A model generated the notes under the pieces. That model was not told the origin of the DNA, ran no database searches, and saw only the letters and a program-made list of their open reading frames with translations. 10,829 nucleotides of DNA from an uncultured Collinsella sp. Its GTDB lineage: Bacteria; Actinomycetota; Coriobacteriia; Coriobacteriales; Coriobacteriaceae. The stretch is taken from positions 1-10,829 of the forward strand of contig CABQLI010000070.1 in NCBI GenBank assembly GCA_902464965.1, read 5' to 3'. This document shows, piece after piece, positions 1-6,787 of the stretch; within the stretch, counting starts at the first letter, position 1; every line of letters begins with the position of its first letter. Both the position numbers and the translations under genes were made by a program.

Positions 1-180
1 GGCCCTGCCGGGGCGCGAGGCGTAGGGACTACCCACACGAACTCACGAAGGCTCCAAAATACCGGTAATTGTCGGCCTGCGGGGACTGTCCTACGCTGCA
101 GGTTGCCGTTCGCTGCCTATTTGCTGCCGTTTACGGATTCGTAAATACTTGCAATCGTCGGTCGATTTAACCGCATTACG
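1..180. other. Upstream stretch without a recognised gene
   Basis: No convincing gene is visible in this stretch. Plus-strand frame 2 reads ALPGREA then a stop at 23-25, which could be the tail of an upstream gene but is too short to judge. A bulged inverted repeat pairs GCGTAGGGAC (20-29) with GTCCTACGC (88-96); one G is unpaired. A 6-base palindrome with a 4-base spacer, TTTACG-GATT-CGTAAA, lies at 130-145 and is listed separately. Confidence 0.4.
130..147. promoter_or_regulatory. Palindrome upstream of the PTS gene, candidate operator
   Basis: TTTACG-GATT-CGTAAA is a perfect 6+4+6 inverted repeat. It sits about 45 bases upstream of the possible -35 of the permease gene. Its right half continues as CGTAAATA (140-147), and the same eight bases occur at 2837-2844 in the regulator/GH4 gap. 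Presence in both control regions of one sugar locus suggests a binding site for the RpiR regulator or another shared factor. This is inference from sequence only. Confidence 0.3.
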
Positions 181-189
181 CGATGCCGA

Positions 190-218
190 TGCACATTTTT
201 TGTGTCCCTTTCTACAAT
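190..218 (+). promoter_or_regulatory. Possible sigma-70-type promoter of the PTS permease
   Basis: TGCACA (190-195, four of six bases of the -35 consensus) and TACAAT (213-218, five of six of the -10 consensus) are separated by 17 bases. Transcription would begin near 225 and give a leader of about 90 bases. That leader holds an inverted repeat, CTATTGC (229-235) with GCAATAG (276-282), which could fold. Confidence 0.4.
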
Positions 219-314
219 CACTTTGTGTCTATTGCCGAACATGTCTTCCGTTTCGCCTGTGTGGGGACGTGGGGTGCAATAGTCGTTTGTAGAGGCTCAT
301 TGAGGAGGGAATTG

Positions 315-1979
315 ATGAAAGAAAAATTCCAATCGTTCGGAAAGGCAATGCTCGTTCCGATTACGCTCATTGCCATTTCCGGTCTCTTTTTGGGTATCGG
401 TAGCGTTTTTACGACCGAACTGACCCTTGTGTCCCTTGGCGTTAATTGGGACTGGTATGCCGCTTCGCCGCTCTTTACGTTCTTCTCGGTATTTAAGGGT
501 CTCGGCGAGGTAATCATTGGAAACCTCGGTGTTTTGTTTGCCGTCGGCTGCGCCTTCTCCTTGTCTCGCAAAGAGAAGGGCTGGGCTGCCTTTTCTGCCC
601 TTGTCTGCTATCTCACCATGCTCAAGACGGTTGAGATTCTGCTTGGAGCAGCTGGCTTGGCTGCCGACAATACAACGGTGGAAGCTCTTCAGAAGGTCGG
701 CCTTACGTCCATTCAGGCGAGTGAGCAGTCCGCACTCTACACTACCTCGCTCGGCTTTTTTGGCTACAGCTCTGGTGTCTTTGGCGGCATTATCGTGGGC
801 TGCCTGGTCGCCTGGATCACCGGCCGTTTTTACAAGACCAAGCTTCCAACGGCGCTGGCGTTTTTTGCGGGCAGTCGAACGGTCCCCATTGTATCGCTGG
901 TCGCCGGTGGCATCCTGGGCGGCATCATGTACTTCGTCTGGCCCGTCATCGGTGGATGCTTCTCGGGTATTGCGACGTTCGTGAAAGGCTCCGGTCTGGT
1001 CGGTACGTTTGTCTATCGCTGGGTGCTCGAGAGCCTTGTGCCGTTTGGCTTGCATCCGCTGCTCGAGACGCCCATGTATTGGACTGAGCTTGGCGGCTCC
1101 ATGGTCGTCGATGGAACGCGCGTGGTGGGCAATAGCGCCATTCAGCTTGCACAGCTCGCTTCTCCCAGCAGTGACAAGCTCTTGGTTAGGGCCTTCATGG
1201 CTGGCTATGGCATTAACGATTACGCGTTGTTCCCGGGCATCGCCCTTGCTATGTGGTCTTGTGCCAAGCCCCAGAACCGCAAGAAGGTTGCTGGTCTTTT
1301 AATCCCCACAGTGATTTCGACTGTTTTCTTTGGCGTTACGGAGCCTATTCTCTTTACGTTCCTGTTTGCCGCCCCCTGGCTCTACTTTGGCGTTTACGCT
1401 CCGCTTTCCGGACTGGGTGAAGTTCTCTCGGAGGCAATGGGCGTTTCGGTGTACCAGGGAAATATCAAGGACCTGATCCCATTCTTATTCCGCCCCGAGA
1501 AGCTTAATCTGCTTCCGTACCTTATCCTGCTCCCCGCCTTTTTCCTGGCAGCTTTCTTCCTCTTCCGGTTCTTTATTACTAAATTCGATATCAAGACGCC
1601 CGGTCGAGACGATGGTGACGATATTGAGTTGATCAACAGCAGAGCCGAGTTCGAGGCAAAGGCCGCTGAGGCAAAGGGCGAGTCTGATGGCACTCCCGAG
1701 AAGGCAGTCCAGGGCCGTGCGACCAAGGACAGCGCGCTTGCTGTTGGCATTGTCGAAGCGCTTGGTGGAGCCGACAACATTGATGATCTTGACAACTGCA
1801 TCTCACGTCTTCGCGTGATTGTCAAGGATGGTTCTAAGGTTGCAGACGACGAAGTGTTCACCAAGAATCTTGAAGCTATGGGCGTTATCCGCCTGAGCGA
1901 CAAGGCAATCCAGGTCATTTACGGTCCTCGTGTCGGCGAAGTCGCTTCTGAGGTGCACGAAGTTCTCGGTGACGAGTAA
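315..1979 (+). CDS. glvC: PTS alpha-glucoside-type permease, EIICB fusion (GlvC/MalX-like)
   Basis: This is a membrane sugar permease of the glucose/alpha-glucoside PTS superfamily. It imports a sugar and phosphorylates it on entry. The 554-residue protein has an N-terminal EIIC domain (about 1-440) with many hydrophobic segments and the family motifs PFGLHPLL (His247) and GVTEP (Glu343). A charged linker follows FRFFITKFDIKTPGRD. The C-terminal EIIB domain (about 475-554) has its phosphocysteine in DNCISRLR (Cys495). There is no EIIA domain, so phosphate must come from an EIIA encoded elsewhere. Similarity to Bacillus GlvC is clear from the start (KFQSFGKAMLVP) and from the EIIC/linker junction. 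The ATG at 315 is chosen because GGAGGG lies 5 bases upstream and the protein then starts as the family does; the reading frame is open back to 183, but those 44 residues look spurious. The adjacent regulator and GH4 gene support an alpha-glucoside (maltose-like) substrate. The exact sugar is not proven. Confidence 0.9.
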   Translation: MKEKFQSFGKAMLVPITLIAISGLFLGIGSVFTTELTLVSLGVNWDWYAASPLFTFFSVFKGLGEVIIGNLGVLFAVGCAFSLSRKEKGWAAFSALVCYLTMLKTVEILLGAAGLAADNTTVEALQKVGLTSIQASEQSALYTTSLGFFGYSSGVFGGIIVGCLVAWITGRFYKTKLPTALAFFAGSRTVPIVSLVAGGILGGIMYFVWPVIGGCFSGIATFVKGSGLVGTFVYRWVLESLVPFGLHPLLETPMYWTELGGSMVVDGTRVVGNSAIQLAQLASPSSDKLLVRAFMAGYGINDYALFPGIALAMWSCAKPQNRKKVAGLLIPTVISTVFFGVTEPILFTFLFAAPWLYFGVYAPLSGLGEVLSEAMGVSVYQGNIKDLIPFLFRPEKLNLLPYLILLPAFFLAAFFLFRFFITKFDIKTPGRDDGDDIELINSRAEFEAKAAEAKGESDGTPEKAVQGRATKDSALAVGIVEALGGADNIDDLDNCISRLRVIVKDGSKVADDEVFTKNLEAMGVIRLSDKAIQVIYGPRVGEVASEVHEVLGDE

Positions 1980-1997
1980 AACGCGCAAGTGGCTTTC

Positions 1998-2014
1998 AAT
2001 TGCATAGCGCAATT
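1998..2014. terminator. Weak stem-loop between convergent genes
   Basis: AATTGC-ATAGC-GCAATT forms a 6-bp stem with a 5-base loop in the 62-base gap between the permease stop and the regulator stop. It could slow transcription from either side, but the stem is short and AT-rich and has no run of T. It is listed as a weak candidate. Confidence 0.2.
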
Positions 2015-2041
2015 CCAGGGCTTGGCTTCCTATCGCATGAT

Positions 2042-2794
2042 TTAGGGGGCCAGGCCTTCTTGTTTTAGATTGTCAAGGCAGATACTCAATAGTTCTTCGA
2101 ATGCGAGAATACAACTTCCGGTAAAGCAGTTAGGCTTAACGTTCTTAAGATCCATTGGGTGATCGTCATGTATCGTAAAGATCGCGTCTGCCGTCTTGGC
2201 GAGCTCGCTGTCTTCGTTGCCGGTAAACGCGAGGGTCGTAATGCCCGCGTCGTGGCATGCCCTTGCGGTTTCCAGGATGGCTTCTGTCTGGCCCGATTTG
2301 GATATGAGCATCATGCAGCTGAGCGTATTTCGGTTGGATTCGACAAACTGATCGGTTTCTAGGAAGTCCTGTATGACGGCCAAAAAGCCAAGTCCAACGA
2401 GCTTAGTCGCCATGTACTGCGCAACGATGCGTGAGAAGCCCTCTCCGTTTACTCCGATCATTCTGTTGCGATGCAGTGCGGCGATGAATACGTCTACATC
2501 TCCGGTGTGACATACGAAGTGGACGCTACTGTCTTTGAGTGATTGATTCATTTCGCGGGAGACATGCTGAAGGTGCTTGAGATCGTACATCATTTCGCGG
2601 TAGCCACGGTAGCCGAGCTTTTTCGAAAGCCTGATGACTGTCGTCATGCTGGTAAAACATGCCATGGCGACGGGTTTTATGCCAATATCATCGAGGGTGT
2701 CGATATTGTTGAGTAGGTATTCGAGTACGCTTTGCTCGGTTTCGGATAGCTTTGCGGCTGAGTAGAGCTTGGAAATCTGCTTTTTATCAACCAT
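2042..2794 (-). CDS. RpiR-family transcriptional regulator (HTH + SIS)
   Basis: This is a DNA-binding regulator of sugar metabolism, 250 residues, the usual RpiR length. Residues 1-77 are an RpiR-type helix-turn-helix domain (SETEQSVLEYLL, then recognition region FTSMTTVIRLSKKLGYRGY at about 47-65). Residues about 105-230 are a SIS sugar-phosphate-binding domain containing SKSGQTEAIL (165-174) and an AFTGNEDSELAKTAD stretch. In this family the SIS domain senses a phosphosugar. The start at 2794 is chosen because GGAAGGAAG lies about 6 bases upstream on the minus strand and the product then matches the family; a longer open frame to 3100 would run into the GH4 gene. It lies between the permease and the GH4 gene, as GlvR does in Bacillus, so it very likely controls both. 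GlvR itself is an activator; whether this protein activates or represses cannot be read from sequence. Confidence 0.88.
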   Translation of the reverse strand: MVDKKQISKLYSAAKLSETEQSVLEYLLNNIDTLDDIGIKPVAMACFTSMTTVIRLSKKLGYRGYREMMYDLKHLQHVSREMNQSLKDSSVHFVCHTGDVDVFIAALHRNRMIGVNGEGFSRIVAQYMATKLVGLGFLAVIQDFLETDQFVESNRNTLSCMMLISKSGQTEAILETARACHDAGITTLAFTGNEDSELAKTADAIFTIHDDHPMDLKNVKPNCFTGSCILAFEELLSICLDNLKQEGLAP

Positions 2795-2822
2795 CGGTGC
2801 TTCCTTCCCGCCGGACGTGTGT

Positions 2823-2897
2823 GGCCGCTTCCGTTGCGTAAATAATAACTCCTTGGGGAATTCCTTTCCCACCTTGCAACCGGGGCGGGAAGCGGCC
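2823..2897. promoter_or_regulatory. Spaced 10-bp inverted repeat in divergent control region
   Basis: GGCCGCTTCC (2823-2832) and GGAAGCGGCC (2888-2897) are perfect reverse complements with 55 bases between them. Arm centres are 65 bases apart, close to six helical turns. The left arm is next to the regulator's ribosome site; the right arm lies where the -35 of the GH4 promoter would be. Paired binding sites with DNA looping are possible. A CGTAAATA motif (2837-2844) lies inside. Confidence 0.35.
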
Positions 2898-2905
2898 CTC
2901 CATGC

Positions 2906-2920
2906 TGGATACAATATCCA
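2906..2920 (+). promoter_or_regulatory. GH4 promoter -10 element embedded in a palindrome
   Basis: TGGATACAATATCCA is an inverted repeat with 6-base arms and a 3-base centre. It contains TACAAT (2910-2915), a good -10 hexamer, about 55 bases upstream of the GH4 start. No good -35 is found at normal spacing, which fits a regulated promoter. A protein bound to the palindrome would cover the -10, so an operator role is plausible but untested. Confidence 0.4.
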
Positions 2921-2969
2921 AACACAGGCGAACCATGCAATATTGAATGTGCTAATTGGGGGTTTCGAT

Positions 2970-4343
2970 ATGAAACTTACGGTCATAGGTGGCGGTGGCG
3001 TCCGCTCCATGTTTTTGGCAAAGAGCATAGCCCAGCAGGCGTCATCGCTTGGAATCGACGAACTTGTGTTTATGGACAATGATCCCGAGAAGCTGCGCAT
3101 CTACGGTGGCCTTGCCGCCCATGTCTCGGGCATGCTTTGCCCCACGCTTAATTTTTCACTGACGGGCGATGCAGTCGAGGCCGTTAAGGACGCCGATTAC
3201 GTGATCACGACGATTCGCGTCGGTGGGGACCATATGCGCGTTCGCGATGAGCGCATTGCTCTTTCGCATGGGGTTCTTGGCCAAGAGACGACTGGCGCAG
3301 CCGGTGTGTCTTTTGCCATGCGCTCCGTCCCTGCGCTTGCTTCGTATTGCGAGTTAATCAAGAAGTACGCAAAGCCGGACGTCAAGGTGTTTAACTTTAC
3401 TAATCCCGCTGGCGTCGTATCTCAGGCCCTACGCGATATGGGCTATGATTTTACTTATGGCATTTGCGATGCCCCCTCGGGCATGTTGCATCAGTTTGCC
3501 GAGTATAAAGGCGTTGATCCCGCATCGGTTCAGGGCGAGTGCTATGGTCTCAACCACCTCTCGTTCTTCCGCAATGTGACGGTTGACGGCGAGGACATCA
3601 TGTCCGACTTGATCCACGACGACGGGGCATATGCTCATACAGATCTTAGGTTCTTCGAGAAGGACCTCGTCCTAAATCGCGGATGCGTGCCAAATGAGTA
3701 CCTATACTATTTCTACTATCGCGAGCGCGCCGTTGCCAACGTTCTCTCTTCGCCCCAGACGCGCGGCGAACTAATCGAAGAAATTAATCGAGAAATGACG
3801 AGCGAGCTTGCATCTATCGATATTGAGAACGACTTCGAAAAAGGCCTCGCGTGCTTTGAGAAGTGGTACGGAATGCGCGAAAACAACTACATGGCGGCCG
3901 AGACGGGTATTCATCGCGACAAGCCGTGGACGTTTGACGTGTACGGCAAAGATGCTGGCGGATACGCAGGTGTCGCGCTCCGCTTCATGGATATTGCTCG
4001 CTCTGGCAAGACGCAGCAGATGATCCTGTGCACCCCCAACAATGGCGCCATCCCCGGCCTTCTCGATACAGATGTCATTGAGTCAACGTGCGATATCTCC
4101 ACCGATGGCTGCGTGCCGCATCGCGTCGAAGCCGATTCTGTGCCCGCGGGAAACCTCGAATTGATTCGTCGCGTCAAGTACTACGAGCGCACCGTGGCGC
4201 GTGGCATCGTTAACCGATCGAAGCGCGACATTGTCGAGAGCCTCGCGATGCACCCGCTCGTTAATTCGTACTCCTTGGCGAAAGATATCGCCGCGCAGTA
4301 CTTTGAGCTTAACCGCGACTACATCGACGGCTGGACAGACTAG
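2970..4343 (+). CDS. Glycoside hydrolase family 4, probable 6-phospho-alpha-glucosidase
   Basis: This is a cytoplasmic NAD+- and divalent-metal-dependent glycosidase that cleaves 6-phosphorylated disaccharides by oxidation, elimination and re-reduction at C3. It has 457 residues, typical for GH4. The N-terminal Rossmann motif is VIGGGGVRS (5-13). NFTNPAG (141-147) lines the sugar site. Cys166 of GICDAPSG and His196 of GLNHLSF are the expected metal ligands. Asp167 occupies the place of the catalytic acid in the CDMP signature of 6-phospho-alpha-glucosidases such as GlvA; 6-phospho-beta-glucosidases have CN(V/I)P there. Here the third residue is Ala, giving CDAP, an atypical variant. Later parts (NNGAIPGL, the YFYYRERA stretch) resemble the wider COG1486 group, so a beta-linked substrate is not excluded. 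The start at 2970 has GGGGG about 6 bases upstream; an open frame back to 2769 overlaps the divergent regulator and is rejected. Its likely partner is the permease at 315-1979. Confidence 0.88.
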   Translation: MKLTVIGGGGVRSMFLAKSIAQQASSLGIDELVFMDNDPEKLRIYGGLAAHVSGMLCPTLNFSLTGDAVEAVKDADYVITTIRVGGDHMRVRDERIALSHGVLGQETTGAAGVSFAMRSVPALASYCELIKKYAKPDVKVFNFTNPAGVVSQALRDMGYDFTYGICDAPSGMLHQFAEYKGVDPASVQGECYGLNHLSFFRNVTVDGEDIMSDLIHDDGAYAHTDLRFFEKDLVLNRGCVPNEYLYYFYYRERAVANVLSSPQTRGELIEEINREMTSELASIDIENDFEKGLACFEKWYGMRENNYMAAETGIHRDKPWTFDVYGKDAGGYAGVALRFMDIARSGKTQQMILCTPNNGAIPGLLDTDVIESTCDISTDGCVPHRVEADSVPAGNLELIRRVKYYERTVARGIVNRSKRDIVESLAMHPLVNSYSLAKDIAAQYFELNRDYIDGWTD

Positions 4344-4433
4344 TCTGGACGTTAAAACTAGAAATTATGGATGGGCGGACCGGCGTTTATATTGGCGCCC
4401 GTTCGCCCTGCTTAGTAAGAAAACGGGTATAGA

Positions 4434-5261
4434 GTGAACTTGCGAGAGAACTTCAATGTCTTTCTGGAATCGGGCGATCGGGCGAAGGAATGCCGGAGTG
4501 GCTGCACGATGGCGTTATATATCCCCTTGTTTGTTATGAGCGCGCTTCAAATTGGTGTATCAAACGTTGCAACTGAGCTCGCCTATATCAATCCGTCCAT
4601 TACGCTTATTTGCACTGTGGTCGCGGCCTTTTTAAACCTGCTTCTATCGAATGTGGCTTTTTCATTATTTGCCGTCGACCGGTCCAAAGAGACGGTGCAA
4701 CCTGCTCGAACCCCTCCGGTTTATCTCTTGGCCTCGACGGTTCCCCTCCAGATTTCTGGGGCGCTGCTAATTTATTTGGTTCACTTGATTTTATCGGCAA
4801 TTGTAGTCTTTGCCTCGCTTGCGAGCAGTCAGCTCGGGGTGTTGTGCTCGCTTGTGGTGGCAGTAATCGTGACGCTTCTTTCCGCGTCGTTCGTATTCGT
4901 GTTAATTGAAGATGCGGACGTGGAGCAGAGGGGACTACGAGGCATTCGGTTTGCACCACGCTACATCATGCGTTCGGTCACGGTGCTTCGTTCCTCCTGG
5001 AGAGAAATCGCGCGTCCCGCAACGCTGCTGGTGGCATGGAACCTGGTTGCAAGTTGCGCTATCCAGGTTCTTGTTGGATGGGTAGTTTCGAGTGCGGCGC
5101 TGCCGTCGGCACTTTCAGTGACGGCGCTTGTGCATGAGGGACTTTATTATGGGGCGTTTGCTTATATGCTGCTTTTGCTAGTTCATTGTGCGGTTGCGAG
5201 TTGGCTCGAAATTGACGTGCTCATGGGGGTGTCCTTGTGCGTATCCGAGCAGGCGCGATAG
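4434..5261 (+). CDS. Multi-spanning membrane protein of unknown function
   Basis: I do not recognise the family. The 275-residue product has about six hydrophobic segments, near 25-44, 55-80, 96-125, 135-157, 195-220 and 230-258. A basic cytoplasmic-type loop (about 160-192, VEQRGLRGIRFAPRYIMRSV) separates helices 4 and 5. That loop followed by SSWREIARP is vaguely like DUF975-type integral membrane proteins, but this is not a firm match. The GTG start at 4434 has only a weak ribosome site. An in-frame ATG at 4509, with GGAG about 10 bases upstream, would shorten it to 250 residues and is a real alternative. It follows the GH4 stop by 90 bases on the same strand, so read-through from the sugar locus is possible. 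Codon use is more A/T-ending than in the downstream exporter. Confidence 0.7.
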   Translation: MNLRENFNVFLESGDRAKECRSGCTMALYIPLFVMSALQIGVSNVATELAYINPSITLICTVVAAFLNLLLSNVAFSLFAVDRSKETVQPARTPPVYLLASTVPLQISGALLIYLVHLILSAIVVFASLASSQLGVLCSLVVAVIVTLLSASFVFVLIEDADVEQRGLRGIRFAPRYIMRSVTVLRSSWREIARPATLLVAWNLVASCAIQVLVGWVVSSAALPSALSVTALVHEGLYYGAFAYMLLLLVHCAVASWLEIDVLMGVSLCVSEQAR

Positions 5262-5339
5262 CCCGAAGATGAAGCCGCGTTTTCGACATTGAGTTCCTGC
5301 GTACCTTGCTTTCTAAGCAGAATTGGCGCGCCGTCTGTT

Positions 5340-5363
5340 AACGATCGTTTTCCAAGAATTCTT
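5340..5363. promoter_or_regulatory. Two adjacent 10-bp palindromes upstream of the exporter
   Basis: AACGATCGTT (5340-5349) and AAGAATTCTT (5354-5363) are each perfect palindromes with centres 14 bases apart. They sit directly upstream of the exporter's promoter. They may bind a regulator. Ten-base palindromes do arise by chance, so only their pairing and position make them notable. Confidence 0.25.
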
Positions 5364-5390
5364 TTGTTGCTTATTTTATAGACTTCTCAT

Positions 5391-5399
5391 TGCTATAAT
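5391..5399 (+). promoter_or_regulatory. Extended -10 promoter of the exporter gene
   Basis: TGCTATAAT carries a perfect TATAAT (5394-5399) preceded by the TGn extension. The -35 position at 17-bp spacing (TTATTT, 5371-5376) is poor, as is common for extended -10 promoters. Transcription would start near 5406, giving a 5' leader of about 30 bases with GGAGAGG (5421-5427) 9 bases before the ATG. Confidence 0.6.
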
Positions 5400-5436
5400 C
5401 GCCCATCGCTCAAGATAATCGGAGAGGTTTTCCTAT

Positions 5437-6633
5437 ATGGCTCAAACAAAGCAAGACGGCATCACGCTCAGGCAGTGGCTCCCGCTCGTCGGGCTCACCT
5501 GCTGTGCGTTCGTGTTCAACACGTCGGAGTTTATGCCCATCGGCCTTTTGACTGATATCGCCGCATCGTTCTCGCTCACCGAGGCCCAGGCGGGCATCAT
5601 GATCTCGGTCTATGCCTGGGGCGTCATGCTGCTGTCGCTGCCGCTTATGGTGTTTGCCTCGCGTTTCGAGTTCAAGCGGATGCTGCTGGGCGTGCTTGCC
5701 GTGTTCTCGCTGGGCCAGTTCCTGTCCGCCTTGGCACCGACCTATCCCATCTTAGTCTGTGCGCGCCTGGTGGTTGCCTGCGCGCACGCCGTGTTCTGGT
5801 CGGTCGCCTCGATCATGGCGTCGCGCCTGGTTGACACACGCCACGGGGCGCTCGCCATCAGCATGATCGCCACGGGCTCGTCCATCGCGCAGATCTTTGG
5901 CCTGCCTCTCGGTCGCGCCATTGGCTTGGCCGTGGGCTGGCGCATGACGTTTGCCGTGGTCGGGGGCCTCTCAGCCATCGCGGTCGTCTACCAGGCAGCG
6001 GTGTTCCCGGCCATGCCGGCGGGTGAGCGCTTTACCGTCAAACAGCTGCCCGAGCTGCTCAAGAACCCGCTCCTCATCGCGCTCTACGCAGTCACGGTCT
6101 TCATGGCGACCGGCTATTACGCAAGCTACAGCTATATCGAGCCCTTCCTGGCGCAGGTCGCGCACGTCGATGCGGGCGCCATCACCATGACGCTGACGGC
6201 GTTTGGCTGTTCCGGCTTGGTGGGCAGCTGGCTGTTCAGCCGCCTGTTCGACGGGCACCGTTTTCCGTTCCTTGCTATCACGCTCTCCGGCGTGCCGGTG
6301 GCCCTGCTGCTCATGGGGCCGGCCGCATCGTCGCTCGTGACAGTGCTTGCCGTCTGCGCACTGTGGGGTTGCTGCGCCACGGCCTTTAACGTGGCGTTTC
6401 AGGCCGAGCTCATCAAACACACGCCGGCAGATTCGTCGGCCGTCGCCATGTCGATCTTCTCGGGCCTGTTTAACCTCGGTATTGGCACGGGCACCGCAAT
6501 CGGCGGCGCCGTGGTTTCGGGTCCCGGTATCGCTTGGATCGGCTTCGCGGGCGGGGCGATTGCCGTCGTGGGCGTCATCCTCGCCATCACGGTGATGTTC
6601 CCAGCCATACGCCGCGCAAAGCCCGTCGCCTAG
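5437..6633 (+). CDS. sotB: MFS sugar efflux transporter, SotB-like
   Basis: This is an inner-membrane proton-coupled exporter of the major facilitator superfamily, closest to E. coli SotB (YdeA), which expels arabinose, IPTG and related sugars. The 398-residue length and about 12 helices fit; SotB has 396. Family stretches seen are FNTSEFMPIGLLTDIA near residue 30, QAGIMISVYAWGVMLLSLP, AHAVFWSVASIMASRL, GLPLGRAIGLAVGWRMTF and YYASYSYIEPF, all at positions equivalent to SotB. The start at 5437 is supported by GGAGAGG 9 bases upstream. It has its own promoter. It may relieve intracellular sugar build-up, which would suit the neighbouring PTS and glycosidase genes, but the substrate is not known. 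DHA1-type drug or amino-acid exporters are related and remain possible. Confidence 0.85.
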   Translation: MAQTKQDGITLRQWLPLVGLTCCAFVFNTSEFMPIGLLTDIAASFSLTEAQAGIMISVYAWGVMLLSLPLMVFASRFEFKRMLLGVLAVFSLGQFLSALAPTYPILVCARLVVACAHAVFWSVASIMASRLVDTRHGALAISMIATGSSIAQIFGLPLGRAIGLAVGWRMTFAVVGGLSAIAVVYQAAVFPAMPAGERFTVKQLPELLKNPLLIALYAVTVFMATGYYASYSYIEPFLAQVAHVDAGAITMTLTAFGCSGLVGSWLFSRLFDGHRFPFLAITLSGVPVALLLMGPAASSLVTVLAVCALWGCCATAFNVAFQAELIKHTPADSSAVAMSIFSGLFNLGIGTGTAIGGAVVSGPGIAWIGFAGGAIAVVGVILAITVMFPAIRRAKPVA

Positions 6634-6650
6634 CCACATCCTCCTCATCA

Positions 6651-6715
6651 GTTGCGGTGAAATACGGACTGCTGGGCCCAATAAACCCGGCAAACAGTCC
6701 CTATTCCACCGCAAC
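6651..6715. repeat. Long imperfect inverted repeat / hairpin after the exporter
   Basis: Two 21-base arms (6651-6671 and 6695-6715) pair at 19 of 21 positions around a 23-base loop. The left arm begins GTTGCGGTG and ends GGACTG; the right arm begins CAGTCC and ends CACCGCAAC. Mismatches are at left-arm positions 10 and 15. Within the loop, CTGGG can pair further with CCCGG. TTATTTT follows the right arm. It may be the exporter's transcription terminator, a REP/MITE-like dispersed palindrome, or both. Confidence 0.7.
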
Positions 6716-6746
6716 TTATTTTGGGGGAGGGGATGCGCGGCGGGCA

Positions 6747-6752
6747 TACAAT
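6747..6752 (+). promoter_or_regulatory. Possible -10 of the GH13/glycosylase unit
   Basis: TACAAT (6747-6752) lies 35 bases before the GH13 start, downstream of the long inverted repeat. No proper -35 is found at 17 bases; TTGGGG (6721-6726) is at 20 bases. This is a weak call. Confidence 0.3.
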
Positions 6753-6787
6753 GGATGTCGTTGTGTTGCGCTTACCGGGAGGTTGCT

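Noticed and set aside
183..314. 44-residue N-terminal extension of the PTS permease
   Set aside because: It is unlike the family N-terminus, overlaps the likely promoter, and lacks a ribosome site; ATG at 315 has an excellent one.
297..1055. 252-residue minus-strand open frame inside the PTS gene
   Set aside because: The product is rich in charged and low-complexity sequence, and the plus-strand EIIC motifs run straight through it.
2769..2969. 67-residue N-terminal extension of the GH4 protein
   Set aside because: It would precede the Rossmann motif that normally starts GH4 proteins and overlaps the divergent regulator gene and control region.
2795..3100. 102-residue N-terminal extension of the RpiR regulator
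   Set aside because: It is antisense to the GH4 N-terminus; the start at 2794 has a good ribosome site and gives a normal-length RpiR protein.
4337..4348. 12-bp palindrome CAGACTAGTCTG across the GH4 stop codon, considered as terminator or attachment site
   Set aside because: It has no loop, no T run and no second copy in the window; chance or coding constraint is the simpler explanation.
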